A stretch of DNA of 64,000 bases from Porodaedalea pini (GCA_002794775.1 NBAY01000025.1:496001-560000); one strand, 5' to 3'; positions 33,085-47,872 are shown, counted from the stretch's first letter. Program-made: numbers and translations. Notes: generated from the sequence alone by a model not told the origin.

Positions 33085-35782
33085 CCGTCCCGTCACAGCT
33101 GCCTGCCTGGAAGAGGTCGACGATAGCATGGCAAGAGGACCCCCAATCGCTCTTTCATCGCTCGAAAGATCGCTTCCCAGACGTTATCTGGGATCTACTG
33201 GATGCGGATGCGATGGACGAAGGCAGCAACGTGGACTCGGAGGTTTGGGGACATAAAGGTGAGCACGAGTGCAGAACCTACCACCTGTCCTTGAGACTAA
33301 CAGATACTAGCTATCGTTTATGCTCATGCACCACCCAGATTACAGGCATGCTATTTCTCATTCCGCCCGGCACCTATCGCATCCCCACTTCCTTTCGCTG
33401 CCTCTCCGACACCGCCTTTCCCAATGCCGATGACATCTGTACTCTCTTTCAACCTTGGCGTTGAGTTCACCTACCCGGCCTCCATGCGCTCCACTTCACC
33501 TTCCCAATTTCGGCCTATCTCCCCTGCAACCTTTGTAATCGGCTCCCTCACGCGCATATCTCTCAACCATAATCCCGCATTATTCGCACACGAGCTCGAG
33601 TATCTCTATACAGGAAAGGGATTTGGGGATGCATTTGAGTTTTTGTTCGATGCAAATGAGAAGGGCCCGGAAGGCGATGCCGATGTGGAAGAGGCACGCG
33701 TCGACAAGCTTCAGAAGGACCTTGTGTTCATGTGGAGGTCTCGTCTGTATTCTGACGTTCGGATTGAACTACACAGCGATATGCCAACAATAGGTGCTCC
33801 TTCCAACGAAGAAGAGAGATGACCGCTGTCTTCTGCTCGCATTGATTCGTTCTTGTAAACCGTGCACCATATTTCTACGATCAACTCATCACCTATGGTC
33901 TCAAGAATACCCCTGCCCTCGGCGAGCTCACGACCCTTCACCTTCCCTCGCCTCCCTTCACTCCTCCCACACTGCACTTTACCTTAGGATACTTATACAC
34001 CGGCACGCTCAGCTTCAGCGACCGTTCATACGACTCGGACACCGCTTTCGCTATCCTGTGCTCCGCGAACTATCTTCAATTGCAAACGCTCCATGACGAG
34101 GTGCAGGCACGCCTCGTTCAGGAGATGCTCCATGGGCTCTTCCACACTTTCCTCGAATTTGCTGAGTATGAACGTATCACTGGAGGTCGCTGGGGCACAG
34201 GTGGGTGTCGCTGCCACCAGTGTGCACGTCGCGCACCGCGTACGCTCGTGTTTTCACGTGCAGAACACATACCTTGAGCGCGGCGCTCGGCGCGCCCTTG
34301 TTGGTCTTTTCGGAGAGGGCTGGTGCACGCCGGACTTCGCTGCACTCCCGCAGAAGACGAAAGACGGGTTGATGACCGGCCTGAAGAAGCGTGCGCTCCC
34401 GCAGAATGCATTTCCTTTGCTCTTCGCTGCGCATGCGGCCTTCGCGAAGCTCAACTCTGTGCGTGAAGCCTGGGTAGAGGGTGTGAGAGAAATGGTTATG
34501 ACAGCACGGGGGTTTGTGGATGCGCTGCTTTGCAACGAGGCGGAGAAGTGTTTCAATGAGCGTGAGTGGGTTGAGATTATGGAGAATGATGGGCTAGGAC
34601 GGTTTGAGGACGGGGAGCGCGTTGAGTGGGTTATGGAGGCTGTGCGGAGGGGCATGGCGGAGTCGAATGCTGGCATGCTCTATCAGGTGAGTATTAAAAT
34701 ATAATTGGGTTTATTGTTGTGTTCATTCCTTCGCAGACTCTCGTTTCCACAATTCTTCTCCGTCAGCACCCTACGGAACCAAGCGAGACCCTCTTATCAA
34801 GCATTTCCCACATCCGTGTGCAAGTTGAACAGACTCGTATGGATCTGCTTCGCTGGATGCGAAGGCGCTGGGTCAGTATCCGGAACGAGGGTGGCTTCGA
34901 TGCGCTGGAAAGTTGGGCGATCAAGGAGATCAGCGACGGTAGGTCCGCGCTTTTTCAAGGGTAAGGACTTTGCTAATAACGATTTACAGAGATCAACATC
35001 CCGGTCGAAGATCTTCCAACGCCGACGACGAGCAGTTTCAACACGGTGCGTGGGCCGCTTACGCGAGCAGCCCTTCGCCCCACACTCAGCAAGGTCGAAG
35101 ACACCACTGAGTGCGATAGCATGAGCACGTCGCATTCGCTTCGTACGAGCGTGTTGAACAAAAATCTTGCTCGCGGGAACGCAGCTGTCACCTCATCTAG
35201 CGCATCTGTCCGAAGCGTTGCGTCGACGACTAGCCGAACGTCATCGCGCCTCACGACTGCGACGGAGCGTGAGCGTAAGGAGAGCCGGCCAGACTCGAAG
35301 TTTGCGCCGTCCACCCCGCGTAGTACGAGTCCAAGCGTCCATAGGGCACCGAGTGCGCTCTCGTATACTTCAGGTATGGACGTGGATGGGGAGGGTGACG
35401 AACAAGAAAGCCCGCGACTAAAGGGCTCGACCTCGTCCCTTGCGCGCTCTACCGCGTCATCTTCCATGGTTTCTCGACGGCCCGGTGTAGCTTCTCGCTC
35501 TCCACGCGCAACTGGGAAAGACACAGGTGACACCGCGAGTGTCGCGAGTGTAAAACTACCGAACGTCGTCTCCGTGCAAAGACCAAAATCTGTCGCCGCC
35601 TTTGTTTCATCTACTCGTTCACATGCATCGACTATCCGCAGAAATGCCGCCTCTGCAGGCCAGCAAGGTACTCTTCGTCCACCTCATCCGCCCTCGCGAC
35701 CGACATCCTCGCTCTCGAATGTGTCAATGTCCAGCAGCAGGAGCGGGGCTTCAACACGCGAGTCTGCATTCAAGACGCCTCG
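33085..35782 (+). pseudogene. BTB/CAP-Gly copy B, truncated before CAP-Gly
   Basis: Same order as copy A from FPDVIWDLLDADAMD (33175) to [13 protein letters not shown] (35780). It keeps RALPQNAFPLLFAAHAAFAK and RGFVDALLCNEAEKCF, which copy A lost, so A is not its parent. The N-terminal part has in-frame stops and shifts (for example after SNEEER at 33820). The gene stops dead at 35782, where a fatty-acid-synthase fragment begins. CAP-Gly is absent. Confidence 0.82.
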
Positions 35783-37400
35783 CGAGAATATCTCTTCGCA
35801 GACATCAACAACCGCACGCCCCAATATACCTTCAATCACCCGTCCGAGTTGTTATTTGCGACTCGGTTTGCACAGATTGCGCTCGTTGTGACAGAGAAGG
35901 CCGCATTCGAGGACATGCGCTCTAAGGGCGTGGTGCAGTCAGACAGTGGCTTTGCCGGTCACTCGCTTGGCAAGTACTCAGCTCTCGCTTCGATCGCAGA
36001 CGTCCTCCCGATCTCTGCGCTTGTTGACGTTGTCTTCTATGCCGGCATCACGATGCAGCGTGCGGTCGAGCGCGTCGAGCAGAAGCGCTCGAATTATGCG
36101 ATGTGCGCAGTCAACCCAAGCCGTATCTCAAAAACCTTCAATGACTCGGCGCTGCGTGAGGTCGTTGACTCGATCACTCACAGAACCGAACTTCTCCTAG
36201 AGATTGTCAATTACAACGTCGAGGGCCAACAATACGTTTGTGCCGGCGAACTTGTCGCGCTTCAGACACTCACGAATGTCTTGAACTGCTTGAAGGTCGA
36301 GAAAGTGGACATCGCGTAGCTTATCGAGAAGTTCACCATTGAACAAGTCAAGGAAATGCTCGGTGAAATCATCAAGTCTTGCTTCCAGAAGGCACAGGAG
36401 CAGAAGGCGGCTCAGGGCCACATTAAGCTCGAAAGAGGCTTCGCTACGATCCCCTTGCCTGGAATTGATGTTCCTTCCACTCGCGTTACCTGTAGGCTAG
36501 AGTCATGCCGTTCCGCGCCTCCCTCTTCAAGGAGATCAACGTAGCACAGATTAACCCGGATATGCTCATTGGCAAGTATGGCCCGAACTTGGTGGCGAAG
36601 CCATTCGAAATTTTGCGTGAATACGCCCAGATGATCTACGATCAGACGACTTCGCCGCGCCTCGACAAGATATTAAAAAAGTGGGAACGAGACAACTGGG
36701 CCGACGACGAGCACCGCCAGCGTCTGGCATACGTGATACTCGTTGAGCTTTTGGTGTACCAGTTCGCTTCCCCAGTGCGATGGATTGAGACACAGGACAT
36801 TCTCTTCACCCGTTATAACTTCGAGCGTTTCATCGAAATCGGTCCGAGTCCGACACTCACAGGCATGGCCACTCGCACGCTCAAGGCAAAGTATGGGACT
36901 CGGGACGACTCAATTAGCCATAGCCGTGTTGTTCTCTGCCATGCAAAGAACACGAAGGAGATCTATTATGATGATGAGGATGAGCCCATAGAAGCGCCTG
37001 CTGAATCTTCTGAAGCGGGCGTGTCTGCACCCACGGCGGCCCCTGTCGCCGTGGCAGCGCCTGCTGCTGCTCCGTCCGCTGGACCAGCAGCTACCATCGC
37101 CGATGAGCCGTTGAAGGCCGTTGATACGCTTCGCGTTATCATTGCTCAAAAACTCAAGAAAGGGATTGACGAGATTCCTCTGTCCAATACGATCAAGGAC
37201 CTAGTCGGTGGAAAATCCACGTTGCAGAACGAGACTCTTGGTGACCTACAGTTCGGATTCACGTCTGCGTCTGAGAAGGGAGAGGAGCTGCCCCTCGAGG
37301 AACTAGGTTCCGCGATGCAATCAGGCTATTCTGGCGCGCTTGGCAAACATACCTCAGGTCTTATCTCCCACCTTGTCGGTGGTAAGATGCCTGGTGGCTT
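35783..37400 (+). pseudogene. fas: Fungal fatty acid synthase fragment (MPT domain to ACP region, beta-alpha fused)
   Basis: Reads [17 protein letters not shown], then [20 protein letters not shown] (the malonyl/palmitoyl transferase GHSLG serine), [20 protein letters not shown] and RFIEIGPSPTLTGMATRTLK, an Ala/Pro linker (37020-37100), then the acyl-carrier region (VDTLRVIIAQKLKKGIDEIP) to GKMPGGFNLS. Beta-chain C-terminus runs straight into alpha-chain N-terminus, as in basidiomycete single-chain FAS. Dead: TAG at ~36317 within VDIA, a frameshift near 36490, and no start or stop. It covers roughly 540 residues of a ~4,000-aa enzyme. Confidence 0.88.
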
Positions 37401-37716
37401 CAATTTATCTGTCCCGGAACTTCTCGACGGCATCGCGATTGATGCATCTAAGGCTTTCAGTCTTATGGCGACGATGATATAGGGCGCGAAGCTAGATGAG
37501 GAACGATGGACGCATGTAGCAAGCAAGTCAATGGACAGCGACAAGCTTCTTGCTTTTTTAGCTTAGATTTTGTTTGTGACTTTATATTTACTCATCAGGC
37601 AATTTATCTCCTCTTCATTCTCACCTCCCTGCCTTCTGCCCGTTTTCCTGCGCCTTCATAACCTCTTACCCTCGTCGTGCCTCTTCTGGCTTCTCTGACT
37701 AATTTTTTAAAATACA
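37401..37716 (+). pseudogene. eIF4G C-terminal end plus 3' UTR
   Basis: Starting PELLDGIAIDASKAFSLMA and continuing, past a stop at 37480, with [20 protein letters not shown]. This is the MA3-domain end of eIF4G, the cap-binding scaffold. The following ~150 bp (GCTTAGATTTTGTTTGTGAC...) match the 3' UTR of the minus-strand eIF4G copy at 41395-41550. It is fused in frame to the FAS fragment, so the FAS ORF runs into it. The end at 37716 is a TA where a MITE begins. Confidence 0.82.
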
Positions 37717-37718
37717 TA

Positions 37719-38100
37719 AGGTAGAGGAAAGTTAAACTCAACAAGCTGTGACGCGCGTGGCACTGATCTCACCTTCCTTTTCTAGCGACACAATGATGAC
37801 AAAACAAACTTTTCAACTGGACACAAACTCACATTTTGGCCTCATAGTTCTCTTGGCCTTCCTGATAGCTACAGATGTATGTTTTTATTTTTTTAAAATA
37901 TGCAGTTTTGGTCAAGCTATTTTAGGAAAAAGACATTTTTGTTCCAAACATCATAGAATCAAATGAGCAGCATTCTGACAAACTTTGAAAATTCTGACCT
38001 TGAGATTTTTGCCGCTCTCGGCTAACTCCGTATGACAAATATTTTCCAAATATAGTAATTTATTATGTCACTAATGCAAAGGACTGAGTAGTATTCAAGC
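37719..38100 (+). mobile_element. Partial copy of the 781-bp TA MITE
   Basis: Starts AGGTAGAGGAAAGTTAAACT after TA and matches the left half of the element at 38391 with moderate divergence. It is cut near 38100 by the LTR fragment, and its right end is absent. Confidence 0.75.
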
Positions 38101-39412
38101 TCAGTGGGTTAATAGGCAGTATCAATGGTCACAGGGTCTTAAATGAGAGGATTTTAGCTGAGATGGCTGCTGCCAGCTGTTAGGCGGAAGTCTGGGTGGA
38201 ACTCAGACTAGGCAGCCTCAACGAGCGGCACCTGACGGTGATGCTGACATTGTCTGGGACGGGCCATATCTCGAACGCAAAGTTTGGGCAGCGGGTTTAC
38301 TCAGACTAGGTCATCGCAGAGGTAAGAGGATTGATACAAGTCTAAACTAATACAGGGGGGACAAGTCTCACCTAGGTCGTCGCAGAGGTAAGGTACATGA
38401 AAGTTAAACTCGACAAGCTGTGACGCGCGTGGTGCTTACCTCACTTGCCTAATCTGGCTTCACTCAACATCGACGAAACTGCCTCTTCGACTGGACACAA
38501 AATCAAAATTGAGCCTCACAGAGTTGTTGGGATTGCTTTTATCTACAGACCTGTGTTTTTAAATTTTAGAAATAATATCTTTTGATGATTTTCTAAGAAG
38601 AAAAAAGTCTTTTTGTTGCAAAGGCCTCAGATTTTACTTTGCAACAATCTGACGAACTTTTGATTTTTTGACCACGGAAGTTTGGCCGCTCTCGGCTAAT
38701 TCTATATGACAAATAACTTCTATATATAGCAGTATTATACAATTACTAATCATGCATATCCTCAACATTTTCTCCCCTTTGACAGTCTTGCCACACAAAA
38801 AAGCACCATGCCATGCCATTCAAGGATTACAACTGGATAAAGAACATAAAGAGCAAAAAGAAGCTTGTGAGCAGTTCATGATATATTTTGAAACATATAC
38901 CGACCTGTATTTCATCTGTCAGACTGCAAAACAAGAACCAGTCAAGACAACCTATGTCTCAGATGACAGTATCAGGTAGAATTCTGACAGATGGAGGCTC
39001 ATGGAATATATAAAAAATGTATTTCTCATTCTACAAGAGCTAACAAAACTTTTCAAAAATTTGACCTCACAATTTTGGCCGCTAGGGTCCTTCCTAATAT
39101 GGTAAGCAGAGGGTTCAGGGTCCGTGACAGTGATGTGACACCAGCTTGTCGAGTTTAACTTTCGTGTACCTTAAGAGGAAAAGCAGAACAAGGAGTTCAT
39201 GCGATTCCTGAGACCTCATATAGCAATGACCGTGAGACTATATTACCTAACATTACATAAGTAAATGGAATGGAATGAATGAAGGTCATGTAAAGGGAGT
39301 GTGGGAAGTGATTGGGAAAGAAGGTTAAATATATAATGAAAAGGTGATTAAAAGAAAAGAAATGATAAAAGGAAAATAAAAGAAAGGAAAAGGTTCGAGT
39401 CCTGACACGTGG
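38101..39412 (-). mobile_element. LTR fragment (same family as 62339), interrupted by a MITE
   Basis: On the minus strand it begins TGTCAGGACTCGAACC at 39412 and follows the 62339 LTR: pyrimidine-rich start, GTCTCAGGAATCGCATGAAC, TGCTTTTCCTCTTACCTC, CGACCTAGGTGAGACTTGTC. The 781-bp MITE at 38391-39171 splits it at CTCTTA/CCTC. Its far end (~38100) is unclear, and no internal retroelement sequence is attached. Confidence 0.75.
38391..39171. mobile_element. 781-bp MITE with TA target duplication
   Basis: Ends AGGTACATGAAAGTTAAACT and the inverted AGTTTAACTTTCGTGTACCT (~31-bp inverted repeats), flanked by TA at 38389-38390 and 39172-39173. Removing the element and one TA restores the uninterrupted LTR seen at 62570-62600, which proves the boundaries. 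No ORF of note. Confidence 0.9.
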
Positions 39413-39470
39413 GATAGGACGTCATACGTTGGCCTCATGTAGTCCGCGACTCTCCCTCTCACCTTCATCC

Positions 39471-39648
39471 ACTTGAGGTAGTGGGCCATTGGGATGGCAA
39501 GCTACGATTACTGTTTTCTGTGTCTTTTATTTTATATGAGGACTAAAGCTTGAAAATTATACTAAAACATTATTCTCATTAGTGAATTATTTGGTATTCA
39601 GTAAACAGTAATCGTAGCTTGCCATCCTAATGGCCCACTACCTCAAGT
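39471..39648. mobile_element. 178-bp MITE copy 1 at a breakpoint
   Basis: 46-bp inverted repeats starting ACTTGAGGTAGTGGGCCATT, ending CACTACCTCAAGT. The right side keeps a TA and the PRP8 intron sequence; the left side joins unrelated DNA (LTR flank) without TA. Confidence 0.88.
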
Positions 39649-41394
39649 TAGAAAAGGAACATACATTCGTGTGGATTGTCATACGCCTGCTCAATGAGAG
39701 CAAGCTCCTCACACTGAGATTGGTTAAGATGACCTTTGACGCTGTACGCCTCTTTCAACTTCGTGTCATGCTTGTACGAAAGGGGACTGTATGGAAACAT
39801 CAGTGGGAGTTACTGAAAGACGTAGTTAATTGAATCTTACGAGAATGGGATGGGAGCAAATTTCCGACTCTCAAGCCAGTGGACCGTTGACGTGTAGATC
39901 GCAACGGCCTCCTCAGCACTAACGTAAGGACCATCTTTGAGGTAAGCATGCTGACGCTCCTGCTCAGCTTTCAAGTACAGTCGAGTAAGACGCCCTAAGC
40001 TCTTTTTGACCACAGCCTTGTCGACAGTCGCACCGCGCCTGATACGCTCGCGAATGTAGTGCGCAACCGAGCACCACCAGTCCGCCTTGCTCTTGATGTA
40101 CCACAAGATGATGTTCTCGATTGCAGTCGGCATGCCTGGGACCTTCCATGGAACTGTAGAATAAGGCTTAGTACGCAAAGTCCAGATTCAACCAAACGAC
40201 GTACTGTTTGCCTTCCAGCAGTGCCACGCTTCTGACAAGTGCTGCAAGATAGTCTTCGCCTTGTTCTGCTTGATCGACTCCGGCATCATATCAAGAATAT
40301 CGTGCATCACGGCAGTGCGTAATTCCAAGTCATAGTGCGATTCAATACTCTGTTTCGTGACCTTCTTTGCGACCCTCGCTGTTGAGACCCTCGAACTGAC
40401 ACGCAAGCAAGTTTCCGAGCCAGTGCTCAAGCAGCGGTACAGTTCCACGCATGAAGAAGAGCCGCACCCGCCAACCTGGAGCCCCAAACCCACAGCATGG
40501 GCCCTTACCAACAGGTCCCGTATTGAAGAGATAGTAGATCAGATGCTTGAGATCTTTGCACATCCGGACCTGACGCATACGTTTGGCTTGTAGCGGTACA
40601 TGCCGGTGAGTGCGCCGATATGTGCGAAGATATACTGCAATGCATCCGCCAGTTGGAAGGCATCCACATTGCCAAGCCGGAATTGGACGTGCACATCGAC
40701 AACGAGCTTCGTGAGGCGAAGAATTTCACGGCACAAATGGAATGCATTTCCAAAGCGAGACTTTTTGCGTTCCTTCGTCGTGAGCGTCTTTACCGGCTTC
40801 AGATTTATGTTGTAATCGAGATGAAGGTAATTCAAGTTCTAGAAGAATTGGGAGTCAGAATGATATAACGCAGCTTTCCCAAGGATCATACCTTGCGATG
40901 GACGAGCAAGTTCAGCATATTGTATCCTTGCCCGCACACTTGCAAACTAGCATCCACCCAGTCCAGCTTTATGGTCTGGAAAATTTTCGTCGCCTTCAAC
41001 TGACGGAACAGGTTCTTTTTCGTCATCGACTTCTCCGGCCTCGCCTTCAGCTCGTTGAGAACAAAGCACTTGAGTAGCTTCTGGTACGACACGCGAATTT
41101 TTTTTTTTACAAGCTGGTTCGGTGGGCAGTGCTCCAAATACCAGTTCTTCACCAGTGGTACATCTTGCGTGCGGCGCATGTGTCCCGAGCGGCGATTGTA
41201 AGGCGCCGGCGTGCACCATAAAGCAATACCGTCTGCAGTGCTCTCGTTCTCCATATCCTTATCCGAGAGGAATGGCTCAACTTCATCTGGTAGGGTTTGC
41301 AAGATTGAACAGACAGAAAGGAAAGCGGATGAAGGAACAAAATCGCAGCAACAAAAATAATAAATGAGGAACAACGAAGTACATATTGAAAAAT
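39649..41394 (-). pseudogene. prp8: PRP8 fragment, upstream part
   Basis: Reading the minus strand: [60 protein letters not shown], an intron (GTATGATCC...TTCTAG, ~40862-40913), [66 protein letters not shown] frameshifted exon, and [13 protein letters not shown]. These are consecutive N-terminal to middle segments of Prp8, the central U5 spliceosome protein. Frames break several times. 41315-41394 appears to be a further intron or flank joining the eIF4G 3' UTR. Confidence 0.88.
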
Positions 41395-42830
41395 TAGTCA
41401 GAGAAGCCAGAAGAGGCACGACGAGGGTAAAGAGGTTATGAAGGCGCAGGAGAACGGGCGGTGGGCAGGGAGGTGAGAATGGAATGACAATGACGAGAAG
41501 AGGAGATATAAAGTCACAAACAAAATCTAAGCTGAAAGAGCAAGAAGCTTGTCGCTGTCCATTGACTTGCTTGCTACACGCGTCCGTCGTTCCTCATCTA
41601 GCTTCGTACCCTATATCACCGTCGCCATAAGACTGAAAGCCTTAGACGCATCAATCGCGATCCCGTCGAGGAGTTCCGCGACAGGCAGGAAGCCCTCCTC
41701 GAAGGATGCAGGCGAACAGAGATTCCACGATAGAGCACGCGAAAATAGGTCGGGAACAGGTTTGGCATCAGCCTCCTTCGCCTCGATAACAGACATGACA
41801 AGCTTCTCGACAAGAATGTGTTGATGCTCCGAGGGAAGTGCAGAGAAATACTCTTCCGCCTCGTCGAGATCGCGGATAGCGAAGAACTCCTTGCGGTCTT
41901 GGACAATCTTCTTTTCCGCTTGCTCCTTCGACATCGACGATTTCCCAGAGTCCTTCTCGAGGATCTCACCCTCCTTGCCATCATGAATCTCAGCGGGACT
42001 ACCCTCCGACTTCTCCTGTATGGGCTTCGAATGCGGAAGCAGGTTGAGTCTGGGATGCTGAGCAGGCTGGGCAGGTTCCACAGGCGCGTTGTGGGTCAAG
42101 TCGACGCTCGTTGTACGCTTGACGGGCGGCTTGGACGAGACGAGGACGCAGTAAGAGCCTCATTAGCGGCCTCAGCAGTCTGCAGCATCTGGAACATTCG
42201 TGTTCAAACTTGTCCTTCTCCCTTCTTCGTGAAGACGCTAGCTGGCCCGAAGTTCATGGCGCCACTATCCTTCTGAATCTTGCCGAAGTTCGTCAGATCG
42301 CCCGCCTTGTTGGCAGGCCTCGAAGGACCAGAGGCAACGGCCCATCCGTTGGGACCTACTTGAGCCTTGCCGTCACAATCACGGCCACGGCGTGAAGCAC
42401 CATAAGACATGGCTGAGAGCGCCAAGTTATGTTGCTCCCGTTGCGCCTTCTCTTTCACAGCCTGTATATTTGGTAAGCACAAGTGAAATTGAGTAACAAA
42501 GCAAGAACGCGTACCGCCTCATGAATCTGAGTGAGTGTCGATGGAGCAGCGACTAAGTTGCGGGTAGTGCATTTCCTTTCCTGCAATTCAATCACATCCT
42601 GTCCAAGAAAGTCAGCTCAACGAAAGGCTATGAAGCAGAACGCACGCACCTGTAACATGACCTGCATACGAGACAACACGTTGCTGCTCTTCACAAGCTC
42701 CTTCATGCGACTGAGTAAGACGTCCATGTGTCTGCGAGCCACAAACTTGTTAGGTCGAACTTTAAGTAGGTCCGGCCTCAGTGAGGTAAGCAAGGGATCG
42801 ACGCCGTCGCGTCAGTGAGACACGTTCTTG
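41395..42830 (-). pseudogene. eIF4G C-terminal half (MIF4G end, MA3 domain, 3' UTR)
   Basis: Minus strand: MDVLLSRMKELVKSSNVLSR and MLQDVIELQERK (MIF4G end), NGWAVASGPSRPANKAGDLT and FGKIQKDSGAMNFGPASVF (linker), MSKEQAEKKIVQDRKEFFAI, RDLDEAEEYFSALPSEHQHI (MA3), and ELLDGIAIDASKAFSLMA. A stop follows ATVI, as in the 37401 copy, but [19 protein letters not shown] continues in another codon phase, so both copies share this lesion. It lies between NOT1 and PRP8 fragments. Confidence 0.86.
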
Positions 42831-43009
42831 CAGAAATTTCCGTAAAGTCAACAGAAAAAAATTCGTCGCTACTCTTCGTTTTTAAATACAATGCTTGATA
42901 CAATACAATGTGCAGTAGAAGAAAGAGAGCTTGAGAGTACCGACAAAGAACAAAAACCAAAGAAAGCGACACAAAAATATCACAGCTAATGAGCATTATT
43001 TAATCTATG

Positions 43010-43810
43010 GTTATGGTTGAAACACACTGCGAGCAACCTGCACAATAGATGATCTATCAGTACAAGCAAGAGCAAGTGATGAGAAGACTGCAACGTACAA
43101 TATCCAGCATGAGCGTGACCTCCGGTGCGACACGCACAAACTCTTTGTTCCAGAAGTCGTACTCGGGGTTGCGCAGGAGCTCAATGAACGTAAGCAGCGC
43201 TCCCCACGGGTGGGGACAACGCACAATGAAGCGCTCCAGTAGCACCCTAATCATGATCTCACGGAAACAATCGTCCTTCGCCTGCTCGAACAGGTACAGT
43301 AGGAGGCAGCTGAACCAGTGCGCATGCGCATTCGGGTAGCGAAGGTGGAGAATCATCGAACCAATCAAGTGGTGTTGACCTGGAAGTAATATGATGGGCT
43401 GAGTCAGTCATCGCAAATTGTGTAAAAGAAGATAACAGACGCACCTTCAGGATCTAGATTGTATGCCAGGTAGGTCAGAGCGACTACGCCTGGGTCTGTC
43501 GGAATGAATATCGACGTGCCGCTCCGAGCCTTGACCTGAGCAACCGAGGAAACATGACAACCGCGTTCATCAGCGAAATGTCGTACGTCTCTTCGCCTGT
43601 CGCAATACCAGGGGGCAGGCGCAGACGATCTTTGAGCGCAGCCAGGGAGGTCTGCAAGACACGGCTCAAAGGGTACTGGTCCAGATAGCCTCTAAGATCA
43701 CCATCTTTGAGGATGAGGGGGAAGTCGGATAGGATGGGAGGGATCGGGCCCATCTCTGGAATGGACTCGAACTTGATGCTGCGCAGGAGATGCAGAGGAA
43801 GGCTTGTGCA
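43010..43810 (-). pseudogene. not1: NOT1 (CCR4-NOT subunit 1) C-terminal end
   Basis: Minus strand: [60 protein letters not shown] (frame change), HHLIGSMILHLRYPNAHAHW, RVLLERFIVRCPHPWGALLT, FIELLRNPEYDFWNKEFVRV, then an intron and VARSVFQP with a natural TAA at 43010-43012. NOT1 scaffolds the deadenylase complex. About 230 C-terminal residues remain. Joined upstream to PRP8 mid-exon near 43810. The ~180 bp 42831-43009 look like its 3' UTR. Confidence 0.87.
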
Positions 43811-44735
43811 GTACGCTCCTTCGACTGCTCGTTGGTCAAGTTCCACACCCCGTCCTTGAGCGACAACTGCTCTCCACTCATCATCCGAATCTTCGGCAGA
43901 ATGCGCACCTCGAAGAGTAGCTGAGGGTCGTTTTTGGAGTAGACACTAACAAATGTATCTTCCCATTCAATTGTTGTCAAAGAAAGAGGCAGGCTCTGCT
44001 TCACGTTCCAGAAAACAGCTCGACCTAGATTGACGTCGTGCTTGATCAGGCGCATACGGCAATCCCGCGGCCAACATCTCTTGTTGTTATACCAATAACG
44101 TTGTTGTTTGTCGGATCCAGATTCGCGTTGAGGTAACATTGTATAAGGTCGCGTGACTCCTCGGCGGTGAAGCGGAATAAAATATGCAAACGATCAACAT
44201 AACGAGAATAGAGACGAAATGGAAGGCGTGTCTCGGTCGCAGAACCACGGTACTGCGGGAAATTATTGGACAGTTGTGGGGGACCTGCCATTTCACTTGC
44301 GCGTTGCACGCCGAGAATGAGAAGATCGAGGACGAGACCATAGTATTGGAAGACAAAGGCAGAGAACTGCAGACCACGGATCATCCCGTATGTGTTCGTA
44401 TGTGCCATATCTTTGCGGGTGAGAACACAATCATTCTTCGCTGTAATATAGTCCGCAAGATTATAGTCGAGAATAAGACGAAGCAGACGGTTGAGAAGGG
44501 TCAGGTCAATCTTTTCGTAGACCTTCGACAGGACGGTCTCCATCATCACTACGCATTCGCCCTCGCTTGTCTCCCAGATGTCCGTCAAGTTATTGATACC
44601 CTGACATCACTTGTACACCAGAAGGGGAGGAGGTTCAGTGTCCGCACTTGTCAGCCTCAAAGAATAAGAACTGGTCAAGATATGTGTCTGTAATCTTCTC
44701 AACGGATTCGATGTCGTAGCAAAGGGTCCAGGTAC
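43811..44735 (-). pseudogene. prp8: PRP8 fragment, downstream part
   Basis: Minus strand: [20 protein letters not shown], then after a deletion [127 protein letters not shown]. It continues almost where the 39649-41394 fragment ends, yet lies on the other side of NOT1 and eIF4G, so PRP8 has been split and its halves exchanged. The loss between FEADK and EPPPL is also present in the plus-strand copy. Confidence 0.87.
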
Positions 44736-46815
<2,080 letters not shown>

Positions 46816-47480
46816 CCTCGCCGGAGAAGGCTTCTTCTCATCGACTGCAGGGGACATCTTCGTCGCTGTCTTTCTCCCTCCAGCTGTTGCCACAGATACA
46901 TCTGATCGAATTGAATTCGCTGACAGTGACTTTTGAATGACGGGCGTCTTGTTCACTGTTGTTTTCGTAGACACTGTAGTACTGGGCGACAGCTTCCCTG
47001 TGCATGACGCCGCGTTTACCGTACTAATTGGTGCCGCACTCGTTTCAGAGACGTGATGCAGCCGTCCTTTAGGTAGCGCAGGCGCCGGCGTTTAAGGCGA
47101 TCTTGAGGTTCCGGTGCTGCGCATCGAGGTCGTTGACGTGGTCGAGACTTTCCTCGACCGAGTAACAGAGTCGCGCGGAGTCATATTCCCGCGACGCGTC
47201 TTGAATGTAGACTCGCGTGTTGAAGCCCCGCTCCTGCTGCTGGACATTGACACATTCGAGAGCGAGGATGTCGGTCGCGAGGGCGGATGAGGTGGACAGG
47301 ATAGCGAAAGTGGTGTCTAAATCATATGAACGGTTGCTGAAGCTGAGCTTGCCGGAGCACATGGAGGCCGGGGTAGGGGAACTCAACGCCAAGGTTGAAA
47401 GAGAGTGCAGATGTCATCGGCATTGGAAGAGACGGTGTCGGAGAGGCAGTGAACGGAAGTGGGGAATGAAGCGAGTGTGT
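46816..47480 (-). pseudogene. BTB/CAP-Gly copy E, internally deleted
   Basis: Minus strand: the SLPLRHRLF-like 5' region, PASMCSGKLSFSNRSYDLDT (a deletion junction shared with copy C), then a second deletion to [40 protein letters not shown] in a shifted frame, and the segment encoding DEKKPSPAR. It then joins RPB1 at HRVRLMPYS, exactly as in copy D. Confidence 0.8.
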
Positions 47481-47872
47481 TTGCTGCAGCGAAACAGACT
47501 TGTCGACGACTGCAAGTTGGTTGGCACTGTCGTCAACTCTGCTTTCGGCCGATTTTTAATTCAACCAGGTCACTTTATTTTACCAAAAATATATAGACAG
47601 ATAGAGAATTGTCTGAAGTTTTTTTACATGGTTCAAGCTTGTGATTTGGATGGTTGAATAAAATTAAATATGTCAATGAAGAAAGTGAGCACTGTACAGC
47701 CACAAAAGCTGTGAGTCGGTCTATAGCCACAGCTCAATTTAGCAGAAAAGGGGTCCAAAATTAACATATATGGTATGCCATCAGCTTATGAAGCTGACAA
47801 AAACCCAAATCAGGCTCCCTAACTTTGCCCACAACAAAAGATGATACTTCGTAAACTCAGTAATCGTAATTG

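Noticed and set aside
36505..37482. 325-codon open frame as a stand-alone acyl-carrier protein
   Set aside because: It is a mid-piece of FAS fused to eIF4G, with an upstream nonsense codon and no proper start.
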